Shown here: positions 26,553 through 35,589 of the stretch, in pieces | How positions within the stretch are numbered: the stretch's first letter is position 1 | Layout of the letters: the number at the start of each line of letters is the position of its first letter | NCBI GenBank assembly: GCA_017502135.1 | Contig: JAFVVP010000007.1 | Span: forward strand, 124,001-188,000 | Reading direction: 5' to 3' | Length of the DNA: 64,000 nt | Origin: Clostridia bacterium | GTDB taxonomy: Bacteria > Bacillota > Clostridia > Oscillospirales > CAG-272 | Position numbers and translations under genes: made by a program | The notes under the pieces: generated by a model | The model's database searches: none | What the model was told of the DNA's origin: nothing | What the model saw: the letters and a program-made list of their open reading frames with translations, nothing else

Positions 26553-28466
26553 TTATTCGGCAACGAACAGATACGGGTAGATATCCTGTCCGCCGTCGAT
26601 GAAGTACACCTCGGAATGGGGGAATTCTTTTGTGAGGAATTCCGTGAGTGCCTCAGTATCGCTCTCAGTGGCATCTTTACCGACGAAGATCGTCAGCATG
26701 AACTTCTCAGGAAGATTAAGCATCCGGGAAGCGAGACGCTCCGCGGCGGTAAGACAGATCTCCTCGGAGAGGATGATCTCTTTTTCTATAACGCCGATCG
26801 TGTCGCCTTTTTTGATTTTTACCCCGCCTATCTCCGCATCACGGATCGAGGGCGAGACGTAGCCTGCCGTTGCGTGGCTCATCGCTTCTTTCATGGCGGA
26901 TTCGATAAAGGCGGGATCCTCCGCTGTCAGATCTGCGGTAGAAATGGCAACGTAACCAGAGCCGATGCTCTTCGAGGGAATCACGTGAATCGTGGCATCC
27001 TTATAGAGCGCCGCCGCCTGCTGTGCTGCCATCAAAATATTTCCGTTGTTCGGGAAAACGAAGATATGCTCGGCGGGGATCTTTTCAAAAGCGGCGAGAA
27101 AATCGTTGGTAGAGGGGTTCTGCGTTTGACCGCCCGAGATGATCTGATCTACGCCCAGTTCAGTAAAGAGCGCGTCAACACCGGGACCGTTCGATACAGC
27201 CGCAATGCCATGCCGTTTTTTGATCTGTGGTGCTGTCGGCTTGTCCTCATCTTGCTTTTTCTGTTCCGGGGCGGGGGCATCCTCGCCTGCGGGGGACAGC
27301 TCGGTGTGCTGTACAGACATGTTTTCGATCTTCACCGTGAGGAACTCACCGAACGTCAGGCAGTGGGCCAGTACTTTATCCGGCGTGAAGGTGTGTACGT
27401 GGATCTTTACGATGCCGTCCGTTACGAAGGCGACGATAGAATCACCGATTTCAGAGAGGAACGCTTTGAGCGCATCCACGTCGAAATGATCGGGATCCGC
27501 CTTGCGACGCGTGATCTGCACGAGAAGCTCGGTGCAGTAGCCATAGGTCATTTCGCTGTCGGCATTGAAAGCGAACACGGTCGGTTTCGGGGCGGGTTTG
27601 TCCGCTCCTCCTCTGTTATCGAGGAGAATCTCCTCGTCGTTCAGAACGCGATTGAATCCGTCCATGATGTAGAGGAGTCCCGCACCGCCGCTGTCAACCA
27701 CACCGGCTTCTTTGAGAACGGTGAGAATTTCCGGCGTGCGATCGAGAGAGGCGTGCATTTCCTTTACCAGATCGGCGAAGAACGTACGTATGTTACTCTC
27801 GCTTGTAATATGAGAAACGGCGTATTCTACGGCTTCACGGGCAACGGTAAGAATGGTGCCTTCGGTGGGCGTCATGACGGAGCCGTACGCTTGCTGCACG
27901 CCAAGCTCCAGTGCATGTCCGAGAACCGTCGGATCGGCCGTTTCTTTGCCGAGGAATCCCTTTGCCGTTCCGGCAAAGAACTGCGAGAGAATAACGCCTG
28001 AGTTGCCACGTGCACCGAGAAGCATACCGTGAGAGAGGGCGTTCATGATCTCGCCGAGATCGTCGGAGTCCATATTTTCAATAGCGGCAATACCGCTTTC
28101 GATCGTCATGCGCATGTTGTCGCCCGTATCTCCGTCGGGGACGGGGAATACGTTGAGGCGGTTGACCTCATCCGCATTTCTTGAGAGAAGCGCAGCGCCG
28201 CCGATCGCCATACGGCAGAGAAGCTTTCCGCCAAGCGCTTTCAGGTTGCTTTTAATGCCGCCCAATTCTTTTTTTGCCGCCTCTTTAGCGGCCTTTTCAG
28301 CCTCCCGTTCCGCTCTCCGTTCTTCTTTTTCGAGACGGCGTTCCAGACGCTGCTTTTCAAATTCGGGATCTTTTTTTACTTTGATCTTTACAACGATATG
28401 ATAGCGAGGCGTGGACGTATCGGCATCGCCGAGGCTATCTTTAGAGGAAAAGTATCTCTGTGCCAT
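26553..28466 (-). CDS. fakA: Fatty acid kinase catalytic subunit FakA (DAK2/YloV family)
   Basis: 637 residues. FakA phosphorylates fatty acids held by FakB so that they enter phospholipid synthesis. The DAK2-type kinase domain has NVFPVPDGDTGDNM (nucleotide and Mg binding) and GARGNSGVILSQFFAG; a linker and a C-terminal EDD/DegV-like domain follow (VFPNNGNILMAAQQAA, VIPSKSIGSGYVA). About 75 extra N-terminal residues include a strongly charged coiled coil (EKEERRAEREAEKAAKEAAK) that standard FakA proteins (about 550 residues) lack. ATG 28466 has AAAGGAG and lies directly next to the fakB stop. Operon marR-fakB-fakA. Confidence 0.92.
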   Translation of the reverse strand: MAQRYFSSKDSLGDADTSTPRYHIVVKIKVKKDPEFEKQRLERRLEKEERRAEREAEKAAKEAAKKELGGIKSNLKALGGKLLCRMAIGGAALLSRNADEVNRLNVFPVPDGDTGDNMRMTIESGIAAIENMDSDDLGEIMNALSHGMLLGARGNSGVILSQFFAGTAKGFLGKETADPTVLGHALELGVQQAYGSVMTPTEGTILTVAREAVEYAVSHITSESNIRTFFADLVKEMHASLDRTPEILTVLKEAGVVDSGGAGLLYIMDGFNRVLNDEEILLDNRGGADKPAPKPTVFAFNADSEMTYGYCTELLVQITRRKADPDHFDVDALKAFLSEIGDSIVAFVTDGIVKIHVHTFTPDKVLAHCLTFGEFLTVKIENMSVQHTELSPAGEDAPAPEQKKQDEDKPTAPQIKKRHGIAAVSNGPGVDALFTELGVDQIISGGQTQNPSTNDFLAAFEKIPAEHIFVFPNNGNILMAAQQAAALYKDATIHVIPSKSIGSGYVAISTADLTAEDPAFIESAMKEAMSHATAGYVSPSIRDAEIGGVKIKKGDTIGVIEKEIILSEEICLTAAERLASRMLNLPEKFMLTIFVGKDATESDTEALTEFLTKEFPHSEVYFIDGGQDIYPYLFVAE

Positions 28467-28467
28467 C

Positions 28468-29334
28468 TTATCGCTCCTTTCCGACGAAGAAGAGTGCCAT
28501 CGTGCCGGGACCGGAATGTGCACCGATTACGGCACCGACGTTTGTAACTACGTCTACGGTTGTACCGTACTTTTTGTTGAGCGTATCCTTCAGATACTCT
28601 ACGTCCGCATCCGAGTCTGCGTGGGAGATGAATACCGTACCGCCTTTGGGATCCTCTGCGGTTGTGCCCAGTTTATCGGCAAGTGCATCGAGGGATGCTT
28701 TCCGACCGCGCACTTTTACTATGGGGATCAGTTTTCCGGCATCGTCCACGTGCATGACCGGTTTGATACCGAGCATACCGCCTACGAAAGCGGCGGTGGG
28801 GGAGACGCGGCCGCCCCGTTTCAGATATACGAGATCGTCTACGGTGAACCAGTGGCAGAGGCGGGGACGGATCTCCTCGGCGTAAGCGGCGGCTTCTTCA
28901 ATCGTGGCGCCTTGTTTTCTTTTCTCGTTTACGAGATAAACAAGGAGTCCCTGGCCGGCAGACGCACAAAGCGTATCCACGGTGATGATTTTTCTGTCGG
29001 GGTATTTTTCTTTGAGCATCTCAGCGGCGATGCGGCCGGAGTTGTACGTGGTGCTGAGACCGGAGGAAAATCCAAGATAGAGGATGTCCCGACCACCTTT
29101 GAGAATTTCCTCAAAAGCGATCATAAACGTGTCGGGATTGATAGCAGCGGTTTTTGCGACGCCACCCTCACGCATGCGGTTATAGAAGTCATGAATGCTC
29201 ATATCGTCGCCGGTGTATTCCGTGTTGTCTCCCTCAAAGCGGAAGGTGAGATTCAGGTAGGGAACGTTCCACTCTTTCAGCATATCTGGCTTAATATCAC
29301 AGCCGGAATCGGTAAAAAGTACAAACTCACTCAT
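28468..29334 (-). CDS. fakB: DegV-family fatty-acid-binding protein FakB
   Basis: 288 residues of the DegV fold. N-terminal FVLFTDSGCDI, the fatty-acid head-group segment GFSSGLSTTYNSG, DLVYLKRGGRVSP and the C-terminal GAVIGAHSGPGTMA are all in place. It binds a fatty acid and presents it to FakA. Directly adjacent to fakA, making a dedicated kinase pair; the lipid acquired is probably exogenous or recycled. Confidence 0.94.
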   Translation of the reverse strand: MSEFVLFTDSGCDIKPDMLKEWNVPYLNLTFRFEGDNTEYTGDDMSIHDFYNRMREGGVAKTAAINPDTFMIAFEEILKGGRDILYLGFSSGLSTTYNSGRIAAEMLKEKYPDRKIITVDTLCASAGQGLLVYLVNEKRKQGATIEEAAAYAEEIRPRLCHWFTVDDLVYLKRGGRVSPTAAFVGGMLGIKPVMHVDDAGKLIPIVKVRGRKASLDALADKLGTTAEDPKGGTVFISHADSDADVEYLKDTLNKKYGTTVDVVTNVGAVIGAHSGPGTMALFFVGKER

Positions 29335-29369
29335 TTTAGTCTCCTTTATGTATCAATAGTTTGGGAATA

Positions 29370-29846
29370 TCAGAAGTTATTTTTCTCAGCATCAAAACCG
29401 TTTTCTGCCATATCGCGCAGATTATCGGTAATGGAGCGTAAAGACTCATAAAAAACGGTGCGGCGTTCTTCGGTAAGATCGCGTCCGGCGGTTTCGACTG
29501 CCTGCGCAATGCTTTTTCTCATCGCATCGGCTGCGGCGTGGCCTTTGTCTGTCAGGCGCAGAACGGCGCGGTATTTGTTTTTCCCTGGTCCTCCTCTCGT
29601 AATTAGTTCTTGCTCTTCCATGATTGCCATCATACGGGAAACGTCGGATTTGTCCCGTCCGCAGATTTCCGACATTGCGGTTGCGGTAATACCTTCGGGA
29701 TGGCGGGCAAGCGTTAAAAGATAAACGGAATGACCGCCTTTAAGGCCGTATTTTTCCATTTCATCCGCGGTAAGCTTATGCCAATAACGGGTGATCTCCG
29801 AGAGTGCGAAAGAAAACTGTTCAAACCGTTGGAAGCGGTCTGTCAT
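29370..29846 (-). CDS. MarR-family regulator upstream of fakB-fakA
   Basis: 158 residues with a winged helix-turn-helix: VYLLTLARHPEGITATAMSE, then GRDKSDVSRMMAIMEEQELI, wing GPGKNKYRAVLRLTDKG, and long dimerisation helices. It heads the fatty-acid kinase operon, and its promoter overlaps a perfect palindrome. It is therefore a likely autorepressor sensing a lipid or acyl-ACP signal, comparable in concept to FabT. Function is inferred from context. ATG 29846 has AAAAGGAG 8 bases upstream. Confidence 0.88.
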   Translation of the reverse strand: MTDRFQRFEQFSFALSEITRYWHKLTADEMEKYGLKGGHSVYLLTLARHPEGITATAMSEICGRDKSDVSRMMAIMEEQELITRGGPGKNKYRAVLRLTDKGHAAADAMRKSIAQAVETAGRDLTEERRTVFYESLRSITDNLRDMAENGFDAEKNNF

Positions 29847-29924
29847 ATGAAAAACTCCTTTTGGGGCGCAGATCCGCCGTTTTTCGGCGGGATTCGCGCA
29901 TTTTTGGAAAAAGTTGTATTGTCA

Positions 29925-29960
29925 ACGTTTATTATAGCACAAATAAACGTGTACTGTCAA
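29925..29960 (-). promoter_or_regulatory. Promoter and palindromic operator of marR-fakB-fakA
   Basis: On the minus strand TTGACA (29955-29960), an 18-base spacer and TATAAT (29931-29936). A perfect inverted repeat ACGTTTATT-N8-AATAAACGT (29925-29933 and 29942-29950) covers the -10 box, the expected geometry for repression by the dimeric MarR protein encoded next. Confidence 0.82.
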
Positions 29961-29974
29961 TGAATTTCACAAAG

Positions 29975-29999
29975 AAAGGGCGGAAAATCCGCCCTTTTT
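29975..29999 (-). terminator. Terminator of the yicC-to-spoVM operon
   Basis: Stem GGGCGGA / TCCGCCC with loop AAA, flanked by AAAG and TTTTT so it can act on both strands; 22 bases past the spoVM stop. Confidence 0.82.
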
Positions 30000-30021
30000 G
30001 ATATGTGGATACATTCAGATA

Positions 30022-30102
30022 TCAGTTTGCCCGTGCTCCGAAAAAAAGACGGCGGAGGAGCGGAGAAAGAAAATGCGGGGATTTTACAATAACGATTTTC
30101 AT
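30022..30102 (-). CDS. spoVM: Stage V sporulation protein M (SpoVM), 26 residues
   Basis: A 26-codon ORF starting ATG 30102 with AAAAGGAG 8 bases upstream. It encodes an amphipathic peptide beginning MKIVIVKSPHFL and ending FFGARAN. The length equals B. subtilis SpoVM (26), the MK start matches, and so do the Pro/Phe-Leu positions and the basic C-terminal half. SpoVM recognises the convex forespore membrane and anchors SpoIVA for spore coat assembly. The position after thiN at the end of the prkC-rsgA operon is the same as in B. subtilis, which makes the call strong despite the size. It implies endospore formation. Confidence 0.9.
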   Translation of the reverse strand: MKIVIVKSPHFLSPLLRRLFFGARAN

Positions 30103-30151
30103 AGAGAATCTCCTTTTGGTGGTTTCGATACAGTATATGATCCTTTATAAA

Positions 30152-30790
30152 TCAGCGTGCATCGCTTTCAACCAAAAGTACAGCCCCGCCGCTCACAGAG
30201 ATCGTAGCTTTGTCGGTGGTGATCTCGTTGCTGACCGCATACGGATTATCGCGGGACAAAAGGGCGTTGTCGAGGGGATATTTGCAGCCTTCGAGCGTTA
30301 CGTGCGCGGAGTCGAGGGCAAAAAGTGAAAAGTACGTAAATCGGGAAGAGGGAAGCGTTACGGACTCATCCTTCAGAAGGCGGAGTCGGTTAACACCGTC
30401 TGTCAAAACGGTACGTACGCCGCGCTCGTGGAGCGCTTCAAGAAAAAATACGTTTGATAAGGTGTGATCGAGACGTCCGCCCGTGCCGCCGATAACACAC
30501 AGTTCCGTGGCACCGCGCTCAATCGCGAGACGGCAGGCGAGCATCGTGTCCGTGTCGTCTTTTTCTGCGGGAACGCGGATGATCTCTGCTGTTGTGTGGG
30601 CTGGAATGGGGGAGGAGTCAAAATCACCGACGATAATACCAGGATGAACGCCGCACATTTCAGCTGTAATTCTGCCCGCGTCGGCGGCGATTATGAGATC
30701 GCCGTTGAAATCATCGCTTGAGAGATGGGAGAAACTGCAAAATCCACCGGTAAAAATGACGGCACGCTTTACGGAGACATCATTTTTCAT
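30152..30790 (-). CDS. thiN: Thiamine pyrophosphokinase
   Basis: 212 residues. Transfers pyrophosphate from ATP to thiamine, making thiamine diphosphate. N-terminal AVIFTGGFCSF, ADAGR, IVGDFDSSP and KDDTDTMLACRLAIERGA form the catalytic domain; GTGGRLDHTLSNVFFL follows, and a C-terminal thiamine-binding beta domain has YFSLFAL and GCKYPLDNA. ATG 30790 overlaps the rsgA stop as ATGA and has AAGGAGG upstream. In B. subtilis thiN is also between rsgA/rpe and spoVM. Confidence 0.95.
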   Translation of the reverse strand: MKNDVSVKRAVIFTGGFCSFSHLSSDDFNGDLIIAADAGRITAEMCGVHPGIIVGDFDSSPIPAHTTAEIIRVPAEKDDTDTMLACRLAIERGATELCVIGGTGGRLDHTLSNVFFLEALHERGVRTVLTDGVNRLRLLKDESVTLPSSRFTYFSLFALDSAHVTLEGCKYPLDNALLSRDNPYAVSNEITTDKATISVSGGAVLLVESDAR

Positions 30791-31746
30791 GTTCTTGATT
30801 CCTCCTTGCGGCGCTTCCAATCGGGTTTCTTCTTCATTTCGGTAAGTATTTCGAGGTAACTGTCATGGCGCTCTTTCGTGATTTCTCCCCTGTGTACGGC
30901 GTCGAGAATGGCGCAGCCTTCTTCCTTCGTATGGGTGCATTTCGTGTATCGGCAGTCGCCGATATGCGGGCGAAATTCACGGAAAGCGCTTGTAAGATCG
31001 GCGGGATCAAAAAAGTTGAAGCGCGTAAAATCGAGAATGGAGAAGCCGGGCGTGTCGGCGATAAGGCATACGTTTTCGTTTTGTTCAAAGGGATGAAGTT
31101 CCACGTGGCGCGTCGTCTGGCGGCCGCGTTCCGCACGGCGGCTGATCTCCCCCGTTTTTATGGTAAGATCAGGGAAGAGTTTGGACATCATGGTGGATTT
31201 ACCTGCACCCGAGGCACCTGCGAAGGCGGCTGTTACGCTCGTCTCGGCAGCAGCGAGCGAGCCGATAAACTTTCGAAGCGTCTCTACCGATTCCGGATCA
31301 CTCGCCGAGAGAGTAATAACAGTAAATCCCGCAGAGCGGTAGATAGCGGCGATTGCATCCGCGCTCGATTCGTCGAGATCCTGTTTCGTTACGAGAATAA
31401 TAGGCTCAATGTTCGCCGATTCCGCGATTGCAATAAGCTTATCTGCTGTTTTGAGGTCCGGCGCCGGCCGCGCGGCGGGAATCACGAGAAACAGATGTGT
31501 AAGATTTGCAAGCGGCGGACGGATCAGCGCGTTTCGGCGGGGGAGGATCTCGTCAATTACAAAAGAGGCGGTTTTTCCGTCGTCTACGGCGGGAGCGTCG
31601 CTGTCTCTCTCAATACGGACGAGATCACCCGGGAGAGGCGTGATCTTATCGTGGCGGAATGAGCCGCGTGCTCGGCAAAGGAGCAGTTCGTCTCCGGACG
31701 TAAGCGGAAAAAGGCGGACTCCAAAAAGTCCGCCTACTCCGCGCAT
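30787..31746 (-). CDS. rsgA: Ribosome small-subunit GTPase RsgA
   Basis: A 319-residue circularly permuted GTPase acting in late 30S maturation. After an OB-fold N-terminus the motifs occur in permuted order: VTKQDLD (G4), GASGAGKSTMMSKL (G1), TTRHVELH (G2) and DTPGFS (G3). The C-terminal zinc site is CRYTKCTHTKEEGC, as in the family. ATG 31746 is chosen because AAAAGGA precedes it at good spacing; two further Met codons upstream lack one. It lies between prkC and thiN. Confidence 0.95.
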   Translation of the reverse strand: MRGVGGLFGVRLFPLTSGDELLLCRARGSFRHDKITPLPGDLVRIERDSDAPAVDDGKTASFVIDEILPRRNALIRPPLANLTHLFLVIPAARPAPDLKTADKLIAIAESANIEPIILVTKQDLDESSADAIAAIYRSAGFTVITLSASDPESVETLRKFIGSLAAAETSVTAAFAGASGAGKSTMMSKLFPDLTIKTGEISRRAERGRQTTRHVELHPFEQNENVCLIADTPGFSILDFTRFNFFDPADLTSAFREFRPHIGDCRYTKCTHTKEEGCAILDAVHRGEITKERHDSYLEILTEMKKKPDWKRRKEESRT

Positions 31747-31799
31747 TATAATTCCTTTTTGCATAGATTCATGCATACGGTTCGGTTCCTGTTATTTTG

Positions 31800-33614
31800 T
31801 CAGTTTCTTCCGAAGAAATCGTTCAGCCACTCATCAATGGATTCCGGGAACTTCGGCGTCTGAGGGAGAGGTGCGGGCAGAACGGAGGAAGAATCCGGTG
31901 TTTTTTCGGTGGTTACAGGGGTATCGTTATTCGTCGGATTCTCGGTGGGCTCATACGGCTGCATATAGCCGGGGCCTCCGCTTACAACGAAATCGATCTT
32001 CGTGTTGGCGTGCACCGTCTTGAATTCCGCGATGCTTTGCATAATGACCGTACCGATAGCATAGCCGGATGCCTCGTACGTTACGTTGCCGACGCGCAGT
32101 CCGCAGTCAGACAATTTTTGCAAGGTCTGGACTTCTGTGAGACCGACAAAGTTCGGAACGACTACCGTGCCCAGAGAAGGCCCGATACTGGTATAAACGG
32201 TGACCGTCTCACCAAGCTTCATAATGGAGCCGGCTGACGGTTCCGTGCGGATCACGCGGCCTACGTCAAACGATTCGCTGTGCACTTTGGAAACCTTTAC
32301 TTTGAGGCCGAGTTCCTTACAGATGCGTTCTGCCTCGCGGTAGTCTTCGATAATAAGATCGGGCAGAGTAACCGTTTCAGCACCTTTACTGATTACCAGC
32401 TTGATTTCGCATTTCTGCTCACCGGGGATAACCTTACGGCGTTCGCCGCTGGCGGGTTCTTGTTCTATAATGATGCCTTTGTCGTATTTGGGATCATATG
32501 CGTAGGAAATATCCAGCGTGTAGTGCTCGGATTTCTCAAAGAATTGCCCAAGTTCCTCGGTGTAATACGCACCGATAAAATTTGTAATCGTAATCGTTTC
32601 CGCGTTCGTGGAACTCTTGAAGATCAGCTTGTCCAGCATAACGTATCCGCTGATTCCGGCGACAATGACAAGTGCAAAGAACACGCCAAGGATGATCGGC
32701 AGCATGGAATGGCTCGTACGGCTTCGTTTCTTGGTTTTCTTCAGAGAGTCTTTTTTCATCTCACGGAAAACGATGTGGGGATTTTCCTTGAGTCTTTGGA
32801 TCTGCCGGTGCATGTGGGCAGCAGTCTGATAGCGGTCCTCCGGATTTTTCTCCATCGCTTTCGTGATAATCTGTTCAAGTCCCAAGGGGAGCGCTCCGTT
32901 CAGTTCTCTCGGCGGCGTGGCCACGGAGTTCACCTGCATAAGTGCGACGGACACGGGACTGTCCGCATCGAAGGGAAGCCTTGCACACGCCATTTCATAC
33001 ATAAGAACGCCCAGAGAGTACAGATCGCTTCTCGCGTCGATCTGGTGCCCGCTTGCCTGCTCGGGGCTGATATAATACACCGTACCGATGGCTTTATCCG
33101 TCATCGTTACCGTTTCGGCATTCGGCAGTTTGGCAATGCCGAAATCCATCACCTTGATGAGGCCGTTTTTCAGAAGCATGATATTTTGCGGCTTTATATC
33201 GCGGTGGACGATTCCTTTGGCATGCGCGTGCTCAAGTGCGCTCAGAATCTGTTCGGTATAGCTGAGGATTTCCTTTACGGAAAGGATACCTTTGTGCGTC
33301 ATGTAGTTTTTGAGCGTGATACCCTCCACGAACTCCATAACGATATACTTCACGTTATCGCGTACGGAAACATCGTAAATATTGACGATGTTCGGGTGGG
33401 AGAGCATGGCAACCGCTTTTGATTCATTGATGAAGCGTCTGACACTCGGCTGGTCTGCCGCGATCTCGTCTCTGAGCATTTTTACGGCAACGACGCGCTT
33501 CATTAACAGATCGTGCGCTTTGTACACGACTGCCATGCCGCCGATGCCTATAATTTTTTCTATCTTGTATCGGTTGTCGAAAACGGCACCGACATATCTT
33601 TCAAATTGATCCAT
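31800..33614 (-). CDS. prkC: PASTA-domain Ser/Thr protein kinase PrkC
   Basis: 604 residues. The cytoplasmic Hanks-type kinase domain (about 10-275) has GIGGMAVVYKA, Lys in VVAVKML, the catalytic HRDIKPQNIM and MDFGIAK. A basic juxtamembrane stretch and one membrane helix near 315-335 follow, then three extracellular PASTA repeats (with VVPNFVGLTEVQTLQKL) and a Pro/Thr-rich tail. PrkC senses peptidoglycan fragments and influences growth, cell-wall metabolism and spore germination. It is paired with the phosphatase PrpC immediately upstream. Confidence 0.96.
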   Translation of the reverse strand: MDQFERYVGAVFDNRYKIEKIIGIGGMAVVYKAHDLLMKRVVAVKMLRDEIAADQPSVRRFINESKAVAMLSHPNIVNIYDVSVRDNVKYIVMEFVEGITLKNYMTHKGILSVKEILSYTEQILSALEHAHAKGIVHRDIKPQNIMLLKNGLIKVMDFGIAKLPNAETVTMTDKAIGTVYYISPEQASGHQIDARSDLYSLGVLMYEMACARLPFDADSPVSVALMQVNSVATPPRELNGALPLGLEQIITKAMEKNPEDRYQTAAHMHRQIQRLKENPHIVFREMKKDSLKKTKKRSRTSHSMLPIILGVFFALVIVAGISGYVMLDKLIFKSSTNAETITITNFIGAYYTEELGQFFEKSEHYTLDISYAYDPKYDKGIIIEQEPASGERRKVIPGEQKCEIKLVISKGAETVTLPDLIIEDYREAERICKELGLKVKVSKVHSESFDVGRVIRTEPSAGSIMKLGETVTVYTSIGPSLGTVVVPNFVGLTEVQTLQKLSDCGLRVGNVTYEASGYAIGTVIMQSIAEFKTVHANTKIDFVVSGGPGYMQPYEPTENPTNNDTPVTTEKTPDSSSVLPAPLPQTPKFPESIDEWLNDFFGRN

Positions 33615-33646
33615 CAAGATACATTCACCTCAAACGTAATTTGATC

Positions 33647-34417
33647 TCAGGATTCCATCACAATGACAACCGCAGTAATGTTGTCCGTACCGCCAAGCGA
33701 ATTTGCGCGGCTGATAAGCGTTGTCGTTTTTTCATCAACGGATGTTTCCGCTTTGAGGATTTCGAATAGTTGTTCGGGTGCCAGGTGATTCGTAAGACCG
33801 TCCGAGCAGAGAAGAACGTAGGCGGGATTGACGGTCGGATCGATTTCCGTTACGAACACGTCCGCATCGACGCTTGATTCCGTGCCGACAGCTTTCGTGA
33901 TGATGTTGCGGTTTGGAGCGGTGCGTGCTTCTTCCTCGGAAATGCGTCCGATATCTACGAGATACTGAACGTAGGAATGGTCGTGGGTGATCTGGTTGAT
34001 CTCATCAGCCTGTGCTACGTATAAACGGCTGTCGCCCACGTTGGCGGTGTAGAGCGTCGTGCCGACGATGAGGGCGGAAACGAGCGTCGTTCCCATGCCC
34101 TTGAGAGCATCGTCCGCTTCGGAGCGGTCAAAGACCGCTTTGTTGGAATCAATTGCGGCGTTGCGCAGTGCGCGGTGAATCTGCGAATCGGTGCACTCGA
34201 TTGTATTCTCGGCAGTAATGTAGGATCCTATGAACGCGTCCATAGATGCGACAAAGGTTTCCGCTGCGGTGGAGCTCGCTTCAAAGCCGCCGCGTGCGCC
34301 GCCCATTCCGTCGCAGACGACTGCCAGAAGAATGCCGGGTGCGTATTCTTTTATCAGGAAATTGTCCTGATTGACGTTGCGTTTCATGCCAACGTCCGTG
34401 ATTCCGCTGTACTGCAT
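33647..34417 (-). CDS. prpC: PP2C-family Ser/Thr phosphatase PrpC
   Basis: A 256-residue Mn/Mg-dependent phosphatase with the PP2C motif set: GMKRNVNQDNF, VVCDGMGGARGGFEAS, LYTANVGDSRLYV, DHSYVQYLVDIG, VLLCSDGLTNHL and GTDNITAVVI. It reverses PrkC phosphorylation. ATG 34417 has GGAGGTGA 8 bases upstream. Confidence 0.96.
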   Translation of the reverse strand: MQYSGITDVGMKRNVNQDNFLIKEYAPGILLAVVCDGMGGARGGFEASSTAAETFVASMDAFIGSYITAENTIECTDSQIHRALRNAAIDSNKAVFDRSEADDALKGMGTTLVSALIVGTTLYTANVGDSRLYVAQADEINQITHDHSYVQYLVDIGRISEEEARTAPNRNIITKAVGTESSVDADVFVTEIDPTVNPAYVLLCSDGLTNHLAPEQLFEILKAETSVDEKTTTLISRANSLGGTDNITAVVIVMES

Positions 34418-34517
34418 ATATGATTCACCTCCGAGTCGATGATGCTTTATAAAACTATACAAAATATTGTATCACATTCCGCCATCCAAGTAAAGGCGGA
34501 GTTTGAAAATTTATCGA

Positions 34518-35576
34518 TTATTTCACAGCTTTTGCTCCGTGGCGGAGTCTTAACTGACCGCAGGATGCGTTGATATCGCTGCCGAGCCTACGGCGGATCG
34601 TGGCGTTGATCCCGCGTCGCTCGAGCTGATCGCGGAACGCTATCGCGTTTTTTCGCGCGACGGTGGAGAGACCGGTTTCCGAAACCTCGTTTAATAGGAT
34701 CAGATTCACGTGGCAGACTGCGTGCATGCCGCTCCTCAGTCGTGCAGCGAGTGCATCGGCCTGCGCGATGGAGTCATTTTTGCCGCCGATGAGCGTATAC
34801 TCGAAGGAAACGCGGCGGCCGGTTGCGGTAAAATAATCCCGACACGCCGTTAGAAGCGCGTCAATGGGGTATTTATTGTTGATCGGCATGAGTGCGCTTC
34901 TCGTCTCATCGTCCGCTGCATGGAGAGAGATGGAAAGTGTGATCGGCAGATTCTCTTCTGCGAGTTTTCTGATCTTCGGTACGATTCCGCACGTGGAGAG
35001 GGAAATGTGCCGAAGGCCGATGTTGAGTCCGTCGGGATGACTTACGAGTCGGAGAAAGCGAACGGAGTTGTCATAATTGTCAAGCGGCTCGCCGATGCCC
35101 ATCATGACGATGCTGCCGACGCGCTCGCCGGTGTCTCTCTCGGCCATAATCACCTGCCCGAGAATTTCCGATGCGGTAAGATCTCTGGTCTTGCCATTCA
35201 AGGTAGATGCACAGAATCGGCATCCCATAAGGCACCCCGCCTGCGAGGAAACGCAGAGGGAATTGCCGTGCTCGTAGCGCATGAAAACGCTTTCGACGCA
35301 TTCACCGTCGACGAGAGAAAAAAGATATTTCACTGTGCCGTCAAGCTTTGAGACGAGCTTTTCTTCGATTTTCGGGAGACGGTAGTCTGTTACGGCGGCA
35401 AGCTTTTCGCGGAGGGTGGCAGGCAGATTGGTCATTTCTTCAAATTGTGCGCCCTTTTGCATCCAATCATACAACTGCTTTGCGCGAAAGTCCTTCTCAC
35501 CGATAGAACGGATAAACTCTTTCAGTTCATCCGGCGTCATGGAGAGTATATCTGCTTTGGATACTGTATCCGTCAT
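34518..35576 (-). CDS. rlmN: 23S rRNA/tRNA (adenine-C2)-methyltransferase RlmN
   Basis: A 352-residue radical SAM enzyme methylating A2503 of 23S rRNA and A37 of some tRNAs. The cluster motif CLMGCRFC has CxxxCxxC spacing, GIGEPLDNYD binds SAM, LSISLHAADDETRS follows, and the catalytic Cys is in the C-terminal SCGQLR. Normal length. It follows rsmB by 13 bases. Confidence 0.96.
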   Translation of the reverse strand: MTDTVSKADILSMTPDELKEFIRSIGEKDFRAKQLYDWMQKGAQFEEMTNLPATLREKLAAVTDYRLPKIEEKLVSKLDGTVKYLFSLVDGECVESVFMRYEHGNSLCVSSQAGCLMGCRFCASTLNGKTRDLTASEILGQVIMAERDTGERVGSIVMMGIGEPLDNYDNSVRFLRLVSHPDGLNIGLRHISLSTCGIVPKIRKLAEENLPITLSISLHAADDETRSALMPINNKYPIDALLTACRDYFTATGRRVSFEYTLIGGKNDSIAQADALAARLRSGMHAVCHVNLILLNEVSETGLSTVARKNAIAFRDQLERRGINATIRRRLGSDINASCGQLRLRHGAKAVK

Positions 35577-35589
35577 AGTGAGTCCGTCC

